Below are positions 52,132 to 62,311 of a stretch of DNA of 64,000 nucleotides, one piece after another. The first letter of the stretch is position 1, and each line of letters begins with the position of its first letter. Source of the stretch: Oligoflexia bacterium (GTDB lineage Bacteria > Bdellovibrionota > Bacteriovoracia > Bacteriovoracales > Bacteriovoracaceae); assembly GCA_015231955.1 (NCBI GenBank), contig JADGAN010000015.1, positions 41,919 through 105,918 of the forward strand, written 5' to 3'. Both the position numbers and the translations under genes were made by a program. Below the pieces are notes generated by a model. The model had not been told where the DNA came from and ran no database searches. It saw only the letters and a list, made by a program, of their open reading frames with translations.

Positions 52132-53718
52132 TTACTTAGTAAAGTTGTCATTTACAGATTGATCGGTTAGGTAGAAGCAGCCGATAGAGCGTAAGTTGCG
52201 AAGTGAAGCATCAACGATGAGGCGCGAGACCTCAATGGCATTTCTTAGGCCGATTAAAGTATCGTTGAGTTTGGCATCGTAATAGAAGTTGTTTACCTCT
52301 TCGGAGAGTTCACCTAGCATGGCCCGTGCACGCTCTAAGCGCGTGTGGGAGCGAGTAAGCCCAACATAATTCCACATCGTCTGCTTGAGTGTAAGCCAAT
52401 CTTGTAGGATGAGTGCACTGTCATATCCATTCTTTCCAAGTTTCCAACTGCGAATTTTATTGCCATCGTAAAAGGAGCTGCTTGCTAACTTTTCAATGAT
52501 ATCATTGGCCGCAAAATATCCCCAAGTAAGTCCTTCTAACAGCGAAGTAGAGGCCAAACGATTGGCCCCATGGACACCAGTGCATGCAACTTCACCAACA
52601 GCATAAAGACCTGGGAGAGTGGTTTCTCCCGCAGTGTTCACTCTAATTCCACCACATGCGTAGTGGGCCGCAGGAACAACCGGAATCGCTGTTTTGGTGA
52701 TATCGATTCCCTTCTCCAGGCAACGCCGATAGATGGTCGGGAAACGTTCACAAGTCCAAGCAGCATCTTTGTGGGAGATATCAAGGTAGACGCAATCATC
52801 TCCAGAGGCGACCATTTCACTAGAGATGGCACGCGCTACCACGTCGCGAGAGGCAAGCTCTTTTTGTGGGTGGTACTTATGCATGAACGCCTCACCACGG
52901 GAGTTCAAGAGAATGCCACCTTCACCACGAACCGCTTCGCTAATAAGAAAGCGGCGGTGTGAAGAGCGATCGTAAAGAGTGGTGGGGTGAAATTGAATAA
53001 ACTCCATATTAAGGAGAAGTGCTCCTGCTCGATGGGCCATAGCGTGCCCATCACCCCGAATACCTTCGGAGTTGGAGTGGTGAAGGTAGATGGCACCAAC
53101 ACCACCAGTGGCAAGAATGGTTTTGCGAGCGATAAATTTTTTTACTTTGCCGTTTACTTGATCGAAAAGGTAGGCACCTACCACGCGATGGTCATAGCGC
53201 TCTTTGATTTCGAGCCCGTGGTGGGCCGGAGTGATTAAATCGATTGCGGTGTGAGCAGTTAAGAGGTGTAACTTGGGAAAAAGATTTTGATCACGAATTA
53301 ACCCTAGTAACGATTCTTGAATGCTTGCGCCGGTGTAATCACCTTTGTAGATGATGCGTTTTTCAGAGTGCGCTCCCTCTTTAGTAACGTGTAGTTTTCC
53401 ATTCTCTCCTCGAGAAAAATCGGTGTGCGCCTTGCCTAATAAAATTTCCTCAATAATGGATGCTCCATGAGTGGCAAGCATCTGCACCGCTTTTTGGTCA
53501 GAGGTAAAACTGCTGGCCCTATGAATATCTTCTATCAGGAGTTCAGAGTTTTGCTTAGGGTAGATGATACCCCCTTGCGCCCACCTGGTGTTAGTTTCTT
53601 GAGGATCTGCTTCTCGCGTGACTAGTGTTACATCTAGGCCTGCTTCAGAAAGTTTAATGGCCGCAGTAAGACCTGCAATGCCGACACCAATAATTAGAAC
53701 ATCAGTTTGTAATTCCAT
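52132..53718 (-). CDS. nadB: L-aspartate oxidase
   Basis: This FAD enzyme oxidises L-aspartate to iminoaspartate, the first step to quinolinate for NAD. It shows FAD motif VLIIGVGIAGLTAAIKLSEAG, the TRWAQGGI motif, LATGGVGAIYLHHSNSEG, active-site MEFIQFHPTTLY and HYACGGIRVNTAGETTLPGLYAVGEVACTGVHGANRLASTSLLEGL. 528 residues, full length. It lies downstream of nadC by 17 nt; no nadA (quinolinate synthase) is in the window, so it must be elsewhere. Complements the salvage genes at 2.7-4.9 kb. Confidence 0.96.
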   Translation of the reverse strand: MELQTDVLIIGVGIAGLTAAIKLSEAGLDVTLVTREADPQETNTRWAQGGIIYPKQNSELLIEDIHRASSFTSDQKAVQMLATHGASIIEEILLGKAHTDFSRGENGKLHVTKEGAHSEKRIIYKGDYTGASIQESLLGLIRDQNLFPKLHLLTAHTAIDLITPAHHGLEIKERYDHRVVGAYLFDQVNGKVKKFIARKTILATGGVGAIYLHHSNSEGIRGDGHAMAHRAGALLLNMEFIQFHPTTLYDRSSHRRFLISEAVRGEGGILLNSRGEAFMHKYHPQKELASRDVVARAISSEMVASGDDCVYLDISHKDAAWTCERFPTIYRRCLEKGIDITKTAIPVVPAAHYACGGIRVNTAGETTLPGLYAVGEVACTGVHGANRLASTSLLEGLTWGYFAANDIIEKLASSSFYDGNKIRSWKLGKNGYDSALILQDWLTLKQTMWNYVGLTRSHTRLERARAMLGELSEEVNNFYYDAKLNDTLIGLRNAIEVSRLIVDASLRNLRSIGCFYLTDQSVNDNFTK

Positions 53719-53735
53719 AACAACTCATAACAACG

Positions 53736-54572
53736 CTAAAGGGGTCTATATTTTAGGGAGATATCAACAGAGGGAACATCGTAAGTTAAGGCGCCAATGC
53801 TGATCGCATCTACACCCTTTACGATATAGCTGTCAATATTACTTAAGTTAATACCGCCCGAGAGTTCATAGGTCATTCCTTGGGGCTTTGCTTGGAGCGC
53901 CTCTGTAAGCATCTGGGGAGTGAAGTTATCAAGCATGATGTGGTGAATGCCAAGCGTGATAGCATGCTTTAACTCCTCAAGGGAGTGAATCTCGACGATA
54001 ATGGGTGTATAAAATGATTGCATCTTCTTGAAAAAATTCCAAGCACCCGCAAGACCACCAAGGCAAGTTTTATGGTTATCTTTGATCATGAAGGCATCGG
54101 TTTGTGTAAAGCGATGGTTGTGTCCACCACCTACACGAACTGCATACTTTTCAAGGAAGCGAAGACCAGGAGTGGTCTTGCGTGTCTCGAGAATGGCGAC
54201 CTCCTCACGCTTTGCTTTATCCACAAATTTTTTAGTGATGGTGGCGATAGAGCAAGCTCGTTGCAGCATGTTGAGTGCTAGACGCTCCCCTGTGAGTGCG
54301 CTTCGAAAAGAGAGTTCAAAGGTGATCTCTTCAGAGGGTGCGGCCAAAATTTTTCCTTCGTGAGCAGCAAAAGCGTTACCAACAGCAGTTCCCTCCAGAA
54401 AGGAGAGAGTTTCAAAAAAGTAAGGGAGCCCCGCCACCACAGTACCGGGAGTTTTAAACTTAATCTCGGCCTTCACTTTATGGGTGGGCAAACTCTTCCA
54501 GTAGTAGTCGTTGACGTTGATGCCATCTTCAAGCAGGAGTTGTGGAAGTAGTGTTGTGAGTTGATTAATCAT
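53736..54572 (-). CDS. nadC: Nicotinate-nucleotide diphosphorylase (quinolinate phosphoribosyltransferase)
   Basis: The enzyme converts quinolinate and PRPP to nicotinate mononucleotide with loss of CO2. Visible motifs: [23 protein letters not shown], the [39 protein letters not shown] block that binds quinolinate and [14 protein letters not shown] and [26 protein letters not shown]. 278 residues, full length. The ATG overlaps gmd's stop by 4 nt and nadB follows, giving gmd-nadC-nadB order. Confidence 0.95.
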   Translation of the reverse strand: MINQLTTLLPQLLLEDGINVNDYYWKSLPTHKVKAEIKFKTPGTVVAGLPYFFETLSFLEGTAVGNAFAAHEGKILAAPSEEITFELSFRSALTGERLALNMLQRACSIATITKKFVDKAKREEVAILETRKTTPGLRFLEKYAVRVGGGHNHRFTQTDAFMIKDNHKTCLGGLAGAWNFFKKMQSFYTPIIVEIHSLEELKHAITLGIHHIMLDNFTPQMLTEALQAKPQGMTYELSGGINLSNIDSYIVKGVDAISIGALTYDVPSVDISLKYRPL

Positions 54573-55630
54573 AATTTTTTTGCCCTAAGTTCGTGCTCGA
54601 CCTCTTTGATGTCGGCAGCAATCATGATGTTGACCAAATTTTCATAGGTGACTTCTGGGCGCCAGCCGAGCTTCTCGCGTACTTTGGTGTAATCGCCAAT
54701 CAGCAGTTCTACCTCTGTAGGACGGAAATATTTGGGATCGACTGTTACCACTTTTTTACCAGTGCATGTGTCAATAGCGTGCTCTTCAAGGGATCCCTCT
54801 TTACCTCTCCACTCAATGCTCATGCCAGCGGCCTTAAAAGAGAGGTCGACAAATTCACGAACGGTGTGGGTCTCTCCGGTAGCAAGCACATAATCGTCAG
54901 CGTGATCTGCTTGCAACATCATCCACATTCCGCGCACAAAATCGGGAGCGTATCCCCAGTCGCGCTTGGCAGAGAGATTGCCAAGCGCGAGCTCTGATTG
55001 CAATCCATGGCCAATGCGTGCGACAGCACGAGTAATTTTACGAGTGACAAAGGTCTCACCCCGATAAGGTGATTCGTGATTGAACAAGATACCGTTGCAG
55101 GCAAACATATTATAGGCCTCACGATAATTGATGGTGATCCAGTAGGCATAAAGTTTTGCGGCAGCATAGGGGCTACGAGGATAAAAGGGTGTCTTCTCAT
55201 TTTGCGGAATAGTTTGTACTAGACCGTAGAGTTCACTGGTCGATGCCTGATAGAAACGACACTTGCTAGTAAGGCCACAGATGCGAATGGCCTCGAGCAA
55301 GCGTAAAGTTCCAATGCCGTCAACGTTGGCCGTGTATTCGGGCGACTCAAAGGAGACTTTAACGTGGCTCATGGCCCCTAGGTTATAAATCTCGTCAGGG
55401 GTGGTCTCTTGCACCAGGCGAATGAGATTAGTGGAGTCACTTAAATCACCATAGTGAAGAAAAAATCGACCGTGATACTCAGGATTGTCGTAGAGTGGAT
55501 CTACGCGTGCTGTATTGAAAGAGGAGCTACGCCTCTTTATTCCATGAACAATGTAACCTTTTTGTAGAAGCAACTCTGCCAAATAGGCACCGTCTTGACC
55601 TGTAATGCCGGTAATCAATGCTGTTTTCAT
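54569..55630 (-). CDS. gmd: GDP-mannose 4,6-dehydratase
   Basis: This extended short-chain dehydrogenase turns GDP-mannose into GDP-4-keto-6-deoxymannose, precursor of GDP-fucose, GDP-rhamnose or perosamine. Motifs: [19 protein letters not shown] (NADP), [34 protein letters not shown], catalytic STSELYG and [16 protein letters not shown] (YxxxK), and [10 protein letters not shown]. 353 residues. It leads the gmd-nadC-nadB unit; the coupling of sugar-nucleotide and NAD genes has no obvious metabolic logic beyond sharing a promoter. Likely feeds surface polysaccharide, e.g. the glycosyltransferase at 49.6 kb. Confidence 0.95.
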   Translation of the reverse strand: MKTALITGITGQDGAYLAELLLQKGYIVHGIKRRSSSFNTARVDPLYDNPEYHGRFFLHYGDLSDSTNLIRLVQETTPDEIYNLGAMSHVKVSFESPEYTANVDGIGTLRLLEAIRICGLTSKCRFYQASTSELYGLVQTIPQNEKTPFYPRSPYAAAKLYAYWITINYREAYNMFACNGILFNHESPYRGETFVTRKITRAVARIGHGLQSELALGNLSAKRDWGYAPDFVRGMWMMLQADHADDYVLATGETHTVREFVDLSFKAAGMSIEWRGKEGSLEEHAIDTCTGKKVVTVDPKYFRPTEVELLIGDYTKVREKLGWRPEVTYENLVNIMIAADIKEVEHELRAKKL

Positions 55631-55721
55631 GTTAAATCCTCGAAAAACTCTACTTTACAATAAGACTATTTCGGAATATCTAACAGATTAGAGCAGGATA
55701 GTAAAAATTTAAATTGAATGT

Positions 55722-55798
55722 AGGGCCATAGCTCAGCTGGTTAGAGTACTACCTTGACATGGTAGGGGTCATGAGTTCAAATCTCATTGGCCCTACCA
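55722..55798 (+). tRNA. tRNA-Val (GAC)
   Basis: The 77-nt gene starts AGGGCCATAGCTCAGCTGG, has anticodon stem-loop CTACCTTGACATGGTAG (anticodon GAC), T-arm ATGAGTTCAAATCTCAT and ends TGGCCCTACCA with encoded CCA. The acceptor pairs AGGGCCA/TGGCCCT perfectly. Confidence 0.96.
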
Positions 55799-55900
55799 AT
55801 TTAAAATGCTCGTCATCACATTACAAAAAATTTTCCTTCAATAATATTTATCAAATTCTGCCCAAAATTTGAGGCACCTTACAGGAATTAAAGGTTTTAT

Positions 55901-57040
55901 ATGAGTGAAATTAATCAAGAGAGCTTGATTAAGCTTATCGATCGTCTTAATCAGTATCCTATTGGCTTGCCTGATGCTCCTGAAATTCGAGAATTCTTCT
56001 CCATCTACCTTGATCAGGAGGAGATGGAGCTTGCCTCGATCTTTCCTTTTAAAGAGACCACATCAGGAGAGCTGGCAAAAAAGGTTAATTGGGACGAGGG
56101 AAAGGTGTTAGAGGTGTTAGAGCGCTTGGCCGAGAAGGGTACGGTGGTGGATTTCCAAATGAGAGGCAAAGAAGAGAGCGATCATCGTTACTGGTTGCTT
56201 ACCCCTTCCGTCATTGGCTTTGTGGAGTTCTCTTTGATGAAGCTTAGAACTGGAGTGCCCTTTAAGAGGATTGCAGAGATTTTAGAATCTTATGAAAGTA
56301 ATCATCTCTGGAAAGAGGTGTTTGCTTCTAAAACCCAGATCTCGAGAGCAGTGGTGGGCATGGACATTCCTGTGACTTCACGGGTGTTGCCCATTCATGA
56401 AGTGGAAAGCATTATTAGAGCGAGCGGAGGGGGGGCCATTCAAGATTGCTATTGCCGTCAGAAAAAAGCAATCATAGGAAAGGATTGCAAAGTTGCCACC
56501 CATAAGGAGACCTGCTTTTCCCTTAGTGGCAAGGGAAGTAGTTTTTTAATTCGCCGAGGTTATGCTCGGGCCGTGGGTGTTGATGAGATGGTTGAAAAAG
56601 TGCGGGAGCTAGGAAAGCTAGGGCTTATTCATGTGACGGATAATGTTCGTGAGCGACCGGCCTTCCTTTGTAACTGTTGCGGTTGTTGTTGCGGCCTACT
56701 GCGAGGGTCACTTGAAAAAGAGGTTAAACACTCGGTATCGCCATCACCCTTTATTATCACTGCGGATAAAGAAAAGTGCAATGGATGCTCTCTTTGCACC
56801 AAGAAGTGCCAGGCCAGTGCGCTGACGCTTGAGCAAAAACGTGTAGCGGTGGCCGAAGATAAATGCTTGGGTTGTGGACAATGCATTCGCTTTTGCAAGA
56901 AGGGGGCGCTTACTTTAGTTGCAAGAAAGCATGCTCCTAAAATTCCTAAAAACGAGAATACTAAATTTATCAAGATTGCCTGGGAGAAAGAGCGCTTTTG
57001 GGGAATGATGTGGCAAATTTTAAAACAAAAACTAGGCTAA
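55901..57040 (+). CDS. Winged-helix plus Cys-rich 4Fe-4S ferredoxin-domain protein
   Basis: The 379-residue protein starts with a helical/winged-helix-like region (LAKKVNWDEGKVLEVLERLAEKGTVVDF, about 50-85). A middle region has cysteines (DCYCRQKKAI...KETCF) and the striking CNCCGCCCGLLRG motif near 260. Two adjacent ferredoxin clusters follow: KCNGCSLCTKKCQ and KCLGCGQCIRFCKKG. Related proteins are often annotated as 4Fe-4S binding proteins of unknown electron-transfer role in anaerobes and deltaproteobacteria-like genomes. It may pass electrons to a partner dehydrogenase or sense redox state. No partner is adjacent. Confidence 0.82.
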   Translation: MSEINQESLIKLIDRLNQYPIGLPDAPEIREFFSIYLDQEEMELASIFPFKETTSGELAKKVNWDEGKVLEVLERLAEKGTVVDFQMRGKEESDHRYWLLTPSVIGFVEFSLMKLRTGVPFKRIAEILESYESNHLWKEVFASKTQISRAVVGMDIPVTSRVLPIHEVESIIRASGGGAIQDCYCRQKKAIIGKDCKVATHKETCFSLSGKGSSFLIRRGYARAVGVDEMVEKVRELGKLGLIHVTDNVRERPAFLCNCCGCCCGLLRGSLEKEVKHSVSPSPFIITADKEKCNGCSLCTKKCQASALTLEQKRVAVAEDKCLGCGQCIRFCKKGALTLVARKHAPKIPKNENTKFIKIAWEKERFWGMMWQILKQKLG

Positions 57041-57063
57041 TCTTCTTTTTTAGTTAGTTGGAT

Positions 57064-58617
57064 TTAAATGAGGTTGGAGTGGATTTTGATTTTTACTTGC
57101 TCTTTGAGGTATTTGAGGGTCTCTTCGCGGAGTGAGTCGGAGATGGCACGTTTTTGAGACTCTTTTTCAACGGTAGGATTTTCTGTTTTTTCTTTCTCTC
57201 CCTTATCATCTTTATTGTTTTCAGCAGTTGCTGCTACAGGGGCCTTCTCTTTTTGAGCATTGACGAGGACAATGGTATTGGCGTCACTTAAGACGAAAAT
57301 CTCTTTTTTCCCCTCTGGGAGGGCAAAGATTTTAGAGAGGGTATCGTTGTTTAAGATGATGCCATCGACATCTTCATCTAGGATGTTGATGAATTTATCC
57401 CAGGCCAAGGTGAATTTGTATTTTTCTTGCGCTTTGATAAGAGCGGCCTTGTCTCCGCTCTCTAGAAATTTTTGGATCTCCGCTTGGAATGCGTCTTCGA
57501 TCTTTTTTCTCTCCTCAGTGCTCTCTTTTTGAATTAACTCTTTTGCAAGTGCTAGCTTATGCTCTTCAAGGGTAGCAATCTTTTCCTCCTTTTTATCGGT
57601 GACGAGAATAAGGTGGTAACCGTAAGCAGTTTTTACGGGAGCAGAGACCACACCTGGTTTTAGTGCGAAAGCGGCATTTTCAAATTCAGGAACAAGTTGT
57701 CCTTTTTCAATCCAGCCAATCAGACCACCTTTGCCTTTTGCAGAGGGATCATCACTCTTTTCTTCTGCCATTTTTGCAAAATTGGCAGGAGTGACCTCTT
57801 TGGCAAGGGCCTCAATTTTGCTCTTTAACTCATCATCGCCAGCATTAGTATCTTCTTTATCTTTTGCGACGAGTAGGATGTGGCGTACTTCAATTTTTTC
57901 CTTTTGATCCAGCTCTGCTTTTCTGGCATTAAAGAGTCCTTCAATTTTGCTTTTATTGGCAGCATCGTCAGCATACTTTTGAATCCGCTCTGCTGGAAGA
58001 TCTAGAAAATCTTTAAGGGAATCTCTGGTAATGCGAACGGCCTGGACTTTTGCAGTATCGTTTTTTAGAAGAGAACGTTGCTTTAAGTAGCCATTGGAGA
58101 GAGCAGGGGCCGCGAGAATCTTATAGATCGCGCGACTTTTTAAATCGTCGGCCACCATGGCCTCGTAGTCGCTTGGAGTATAACCGTTTCTTGAAAGTAG
58201 TTCTTTATAAATGTTAATGTCGAACTGATCTCCATTTTGAAAATATTTTTGGTTTTGAATCTCATGAGCAATCTCTTTAGCGGATGGATTGATGCCATAG
58301 CGATTGGCAAGGCCTATAAGCAATTTTTGGTTGACCAGCTGGTTTAAAACCTCTTGCTTGATATTGTATTGTTCAATCTGCTGAGTTGTTAGGTCCTGTA
58401 TTTTAAAAACCTTCTTGTAAAACTCAATCTGACTGGCAAAGGCGCGTTGGTATTCCATCCCGCTGATCTGCATGCCATCGACATTGGCCACAGAGTCAGC
58501 AGCGATTTGGCCACTGCCCATTTTAGTGTAGTATCCACTAAACATAAATGACAAAATAATGAGTCCTATAAACAAGGAGGCGATGATGCTTGCGCTTTTC
58601 TTTTGGAATGATGACAT
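57064..58617 (-). CDS. SurA/PpiD-type peptidyl-prolyl isomerase chaperone
   Basis: This membrane-anchored periplasmic chaperone has 517 residues. A TM segment at about 12-32 (IIASLFIGLIILSFMF) places the rest in the periplasm, as in PpiD. The SurA-N-like helical chaperone region follows (VANVDGMQISGMEYQRAFASQ...). The parvulin domain lies near 245-345 (VRHILLVAKDKEDTNAG...GGLIGWIEKGQLVPEFENAAFALKPGVVSAPVKTAYGYHLILV). Helps fold outer-membrane proteins. It is divergent from mreC. Confidence 0.9.
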   Translation of the reverse strand: MSSFQKKSASIIASLFIGLIILSFMFSGYYTKMGSGQIAADSVANVDGMQISGMEYQRAFASQIEFYKKVFKIQDLTTQQIEQYNIKQEVLNQLVNQKLLIGLANRYGINPSAKEIAHEIQNQKYFQNGDQFDINIYKELLSRNGYTPSDYEAMVADDLKSRAIYKILAAPALSNGYLKQRSLLKNDTAKVQAVRITRDSLKDFLDLPAERIQKYADDAANKSKIEGLFNARKAELDQKEKIEVRHILLVAKDKEDTNAGDDELKSKIEALAKEVTPANFAKMAEEKSDDPSAKGKGGLIGWIEKGQLVPEFENAAFALKPGVVSAPVKTAYGYHLILVTDKKEEKIATLEEHKLALAKELIQKESTEERKKIEDAFQAEIQKFLESGDKAALIKAQEKYKFTLAWDKFINILDEDVDGIILNNDTLSKIFALPEGKKEIFVLSDANTIVLVNAQKEKAPVAATAENNKDDKGEKEKTENPTVEKESQKRAISDSLREETLKYLKEQVKIKIHSNLI

Positions 58618-58810
58618 TGCAAATCCCTTTTATGTTTTTAAATTGATCAAAATTAAGAACGAGCTTAGATCGAACCTATTTTTGTAGAATTTTATAGTTG
58701 TTCTTTTTGTACGTCAAATTCTCCTTCAAAGAATTTGGCATATCGATTGCCATTAGGTAACCTTCATAAGAGAATTAAAAAAGATAAAATGAAGAAAAGA
58801 CGGAAAGTGC

Positions 58811-59632
58811 ATGGTTACGTTTCTAGAGACCCCAAAAAGGTTAAAATTGATTTTGAATGTGCTACTGTTGCTTATTTCCTTATATGGGGCGGCCAAAAAA
58901 GATTTTATCGTCGATGAGTCAACTTTCTTTCAGCGTTTAGTCATTAACACTACAGCACCGATGCAGCAATTTGTCTTTAACCTTCGAAGCTCGGTACTGC
59001 TTTTTTTTCGCCACTACATTTTTATTGTGAATGCGAGTATGGAGAATGATCAACTCACCAAAAAGGTACATGACCTTGAGTATACCATTTTTCAGCTTGG
59101 AGAAATTAAGCGAGAGAATGAGCGCTTAAAAGAGTTATTAAAGTTTGGAGAGGAGATTCCAAGAGAGAAGGTGCTGGCGCAAGTGGTAGGATTTGATTCT
59201 TCGAGTGAGTTTAAGGTGCTGCGGATTAATAAAGGTCTGCGCGATGGTGTGGTGTTGAAATCGACAGTGGTGACAGGCCAAGGTCTGGTGGGCTACGTGT
59301 ATCGAGTGAGCGACTACTTTTCAGACATCTTGACCATTTTAGATCAAAATGGGCGTATTGATGCGATCGTAACCAGAACAAGATCGCATGGCATTGTACA
59401 AGGACTCTCCCATTCAAAATGCATTATGAAATATGTGACTCGTACAGAACCTGTGGAGGTTGGCGATGAGTTGATCACGGCAGGTCTTGGAAATATTTAT
59501 CCTAAAGGGCTTAGGATTGGATCCATCGCCAGTATTGAGAAGGAGAGTTATGGTATTACTCAGCTGATTGAGATTAATCCTAGTGTGAATTTTAGAAAGT
59601 TAGAAGAGGTTATTGTTCTCATTAACAAGTGA
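58811..59632 (+). CDS. mreC: Rod shape-determining protein MreC
   Basis: The 273-residue bitopic periplasmic scaffold of the elongasome has a TM segment at about 12-30 (LILNVLLLLISLYGAA), a coiled coil (LTKKVHDLEYTIFQLGEIKRENERLKELL) and the beta domain with VVTGQGLVGYVYRVS, DILTILDQNGRIDAIVTRTRSHGIVQG and DELITAGLGNIYPKGLRIG. ATG at 58811. mreB, which usually precedes it, is absent here: the divergent ppiD-type gene is immediately upstream, so mreB must lie elsewhere. Confidence 0.93.
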   Translation: MVTFLETPKRLKLILNVLLLLISLYGAAKKDFIVDESTFFQRLVINTTAPMQQFVFNLRSSVLLFFRHYIFIVNASMENDQLTKKVHDLEYTIFQLGEIKRENERLKELLKFGEEIPREKVLAQVVGFDSSSEFKVLRINKGLRDGVVLKSTVVTGQGLVGYVYRVSDYFSDILTILDQNGRIDAIVTRTRSHGIVQGLSHSKCIMKYVTRTEPVEVGDELITAGLGNIYPKGLRIGSIASIEKESYGITQLIEINPSVNFRKLEEVIVLINK

Positions 59633-59640
59633 TATAGAAT

Positions 59641-60168
59641 GTGAAGGTTGGAAGATTTATTACGGCGTTTTTGGTTACCATGCTATTGCTACTCTTCTTT
59701 GAGATGATGGCAACAGCTATCATTCCTGCACTAGGAATAGTTAAATATCGGCCACTTTTTTACATGCTGATTGTGATTTTTCTTGCATTTAAGCTGGAAA
59801 CACCCCTTTTGCCGTTGATGATTTTGTCGATACAGTGGCTGCACTCTGCGTTTACTATTGAGGGATGGGCCATAGGCACCTTTGCTGGCATTTTAACTTC
59901 GATTGCCATTGGATCGCTTAAGGATCTCATGCATTTTAATTCAAAGTTTGTAACCATGGTAAGTGTGCAATTACTGCTCTTTTTTTGGTTTATTGTAGAG
60001 TCAGTGCTACTCTATGTGAAAGTGGAGGAGTTTCGCTATATCGTTGAGCGCTTCAAGCTCTTTTTTCCTGAAAGTATTGTCTTGGCAATAATTTCACCGT
60101 TTATCTTTTCTATCTTAGATCGACTTTGGAAAGATCCAGAGGAAGACAAAATGGGGGTTGACGTTTGA
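59641..60168 (+). CDS. mreD: Rod shape-determining protein MreD
   Basis: The 175-residue integral membrane protein has about five hydrophobic spans (LVTMLLLLFFEMMATAIIPAL; LFYMLIVIFLAF; WAIGTFAGILTSIAIGSLKDLMHF; VQLLLFFWFIVESVLLYV; SIVLAIISPFIFSIL). Weakly conserved as is usual for MreD; the assignment relies on size, topology and position between mreC and PBP2. Starts at GTG, 8 nt after mreC. Confidence 0.85.
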   Translation: MKVGRFITAFLVTMLLLLFFEMMATAIIPALGIVKYRPLFYMLIVIFLAFKLETPLLPLMILSIQWLHSAFTIEGWAIGTFAGILTSIAIGSLKDLMHFNSKFVTMVSVQLLLFFWFIVESVLLYVKVEEFRYIVERFKLFFPESIVLAIISPFIFSILDRLWKDPEEDKMGVDV

Positions 60169-62309
60169 TGTTCGACCATGAGGCCCTGATCAAGCTACAT
60201 AGAGCAAGGGCCAATCTAATTGCCAATATTATTTTATTACTGTTTTCTCTAGTTCTTGCTCGCCTTTGGTACTTGCAAGTTTATAAGGGAAAACAACTCT
60301 TAAACTATTCTCTGCAAAATCGCTTAAGGCGTGAAGAGATTGAAGCGCCTCGTGGGATGTTCTTTGATCGCAATGGTAGTTTAATTGTCAACAATGTGCC
60401 TCGTTTTGATGCTGCCGTTATTCCTCAGTACCTACAAAATAAAAAAGAGACGATTAGAAAATTGGCAGAGATCTTGGAGATGCCAGAGGATGCTGTCTAT
60501 AAAGCGATGGCGAAGAAGTCCAATATTGCCAGTTACAAGTCAGTAGTGGTGAAAAAAAATATCTCTCGTAAAGAGGTGGCGATCATTGAGACCCAAAATG
60601 ATGAGCTTCCTGGTGTGGCGGTGGAGATGGTGGTTAGTCGTGAGTATGTAGACAGGGAAGTAGGAGCACACCTTCTCGGTTACATTTCTGAGATATCTTC
60701 CTCGCAATTACCACGCTATCGCAGTCGTGATAATTTTGATTACAAACTGGGTGACTTCATTGGCCAGTCGGGGTTAGAACAGCAATTGGATCGCATCATT
60801 CGTGGGCAAAACGGCTACGAGTTTGTGGAAGTAGATGCCATGGGCCGGCGAAAGATTCGCGTGAAGAGCGAGGATGATTTTTTTAAGGAGATTAAGAGCA
60901 AGCCTGCGATTCCTGGACCCAATGTGATGTTAACCATTGATCGGGATATGCAACTGAGTGCCTTTAATGCTCTTCAAGGAAGAGAGGGGGCAGCAGTTGC
61001 AGTTGATGTGAATACAGGGGAAATTTTAACCATGGTCTCGGTGCCCTCTTTTGATCCTTCGTCTTTTAGCAAAGGATTATCGAATAATTACTGGGGCGTG
61101 CTGAGTAATGATCCCCGCCGGCCACTTCGCGATCGTGTGATCCAAGAGCACTACTCTCCGGGGTCGACCTTTAAACCGTTAGTTGCGGTTGCAGCGCTGG
61201 AGGAGGGTGAAGCGGAGGAGAAAGGGGAGATCGGTTGTACAGGACAGTTTCCAATGGGAAGGAAGGTGTTTCACTGTTGGAAGAAGCATGGCCATGGTTC
61301 GGTGGATATTTATCGCTCGATTCGAGAGTCCTGTGATACTTTCTACTATCGTTTGGGAAAACGCATGGACATCAACACCATTGCTCACTATGTGAAATCG
61401 ATGGGGCTGGGACATAAGACTGGGATTGCGCTTCCTCGAGAGGTGGCAGGGCTTATGCCTGATCGTGAGTGGAAGAAGAAGCGAAATGGTGAAGATTGGA
61501 TGCTGGGAGAAACGCTCTCGTGTGTGATCGGGCAATCGTATGTTTTAGCGACACCGCTGCAGCTAGCTCTTGCCTATGCGGTGATTGCCAATGGTGGAAA
61601 GCTTTATCGTCCTTATGTGGTCAAGAGAATTTTTACCAACTCTGGTAAGACCATTAAAACCTTTTCACCCGAGCTACTCTCAAAGGTGAATTTATCGCCG
61701 AGAACGGTTCAAATTGTACAAGAAGCATTGCGACAAGTGGTGAATGATCCTAAAGGCACTGCCTATTATTACGGGCATGGCAGAGGTATTGCACTTGCAG
61801 GAAAGACTGGAACTGCACAAGTGATTAAGATGAGTGCAGAAAAGTTGTTCGCTAAGTGTGAAGAGACAGAGTATAAGTATCGTCACCATGGACTTTTTAT
61901 CGGATATGCTCCTTACGATGATCCTAAAATTGCAGTGGCCGCTATTGTTGAACACGGTTGTCATGGCGCTTCTGCTGCGACTCCGGTGGTAGTTGATATT
62001 GTAGCAACCTATCTCAAAAAGTTTTATCCGGAATTGCACCAGAAGTATTTGCAAGAGGAGAAGAGCAAGGGAATCTTATTTAGAGCAGTACCAACGATAG
62101 ATTCTAGCAAGCTTCAAGAAGAGGATGAGGATACAGTCCTTTTAGAGGATGAAGATGCTGGCCATGGCGGAAGCAGCTCTACTTCGCAAAATTTAATCGA
62201 TGGCGTATTGGGAAATAAGAAACTTACTCCTACGCTACCGGTTCCAGGAATTAATTCGAGCGTCAGAGAAGAAGACGACGATCAACAGAATGAAAATGGA
62301 GGAGATTAA
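60168..62309 (+). CDS. mrdA: Penicillin-binding protein 2 (elongasome transpeptidase)
   Basis: The 713-residue class B PBP of cell elongation has an N-terminal TM at about 16-38. The pedestal domain contains RLRREEIEAPRGMFFDRNG and HLLGYISEISSSQL. The transpeptidase has SxxK (GSTFK), SxD (SCDTFYY) and KTGTAQ. After about residue 625 there is an unusual acidic, Glu/Asp-rich C-terminal tail (LQEEDEDTVLLEDEDAGHGG...EEDDDQQNENGGD) of about 80 residues, not typical of E. coli PBP2. ATG at 60168 overlaps the mreD stop by 1 nt. Confidence 0.94.
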   Translation: MFDHEALIKLHRARANLIANIILLLFSLVLARLWYLQVYKGKQLLNYSLQNRLRREEIEAPRGMFFDRNGSLIVNNVPRFDAAVIPQYLQNKKETIRKLAEILEMPEDAVYKAMAKKSNIASYKSVVVKKNISRKEVAIIETQNDELPGVAVEMVVSREYVDREVGAHLLGYISEISSSQLPRYRSRDNFDYKLGDFIGQSGLEQQLDRIIRGQNGYEFVEVDAMGRRKIRVKSEDDFFKEIKSKPAIPGPNVMLTIDRDMQLSAFNALQGREGAAVAVDVNTGEILTMVSVPSFDPSSFSKGLSNNYWGVLSNDPRRPLRDRVIQEHYSPGSTFKPLVAVAALEEGEAEEKGEIGCTGQFPMGRKVFHCWKKHGHGSVDIYRSIRESCDTFYYRLGKRMDINTIAHYVKSMGLGHKTGIALPREVAGLMPDREWKKKRNGEDWMLGETLSCVIGQSYVLATPLQLALAYAVIANGGKLYRPYVVKRIFTNSGKTIKTFSPELLSKVNLSPRTVQIVQEALRQVVNDPKGTAYYYGHGRGIALAGKTGTAQVIKMSAEKLFAKCEETEYKYRHHGLFIGYAPYDDPKIAVAAIVEHGCHGASAATPVVVDIVATYLKKFYPELHQKYLQEEKSKGILFRAVPTIDSSKLQEEDEDTVLLEDEDAGHGGSSSTSQNLIDGVLGNKKLTPTLPVPGINSSVREEDDDQQNENGGD

Positions 62310-62311
62310 TC

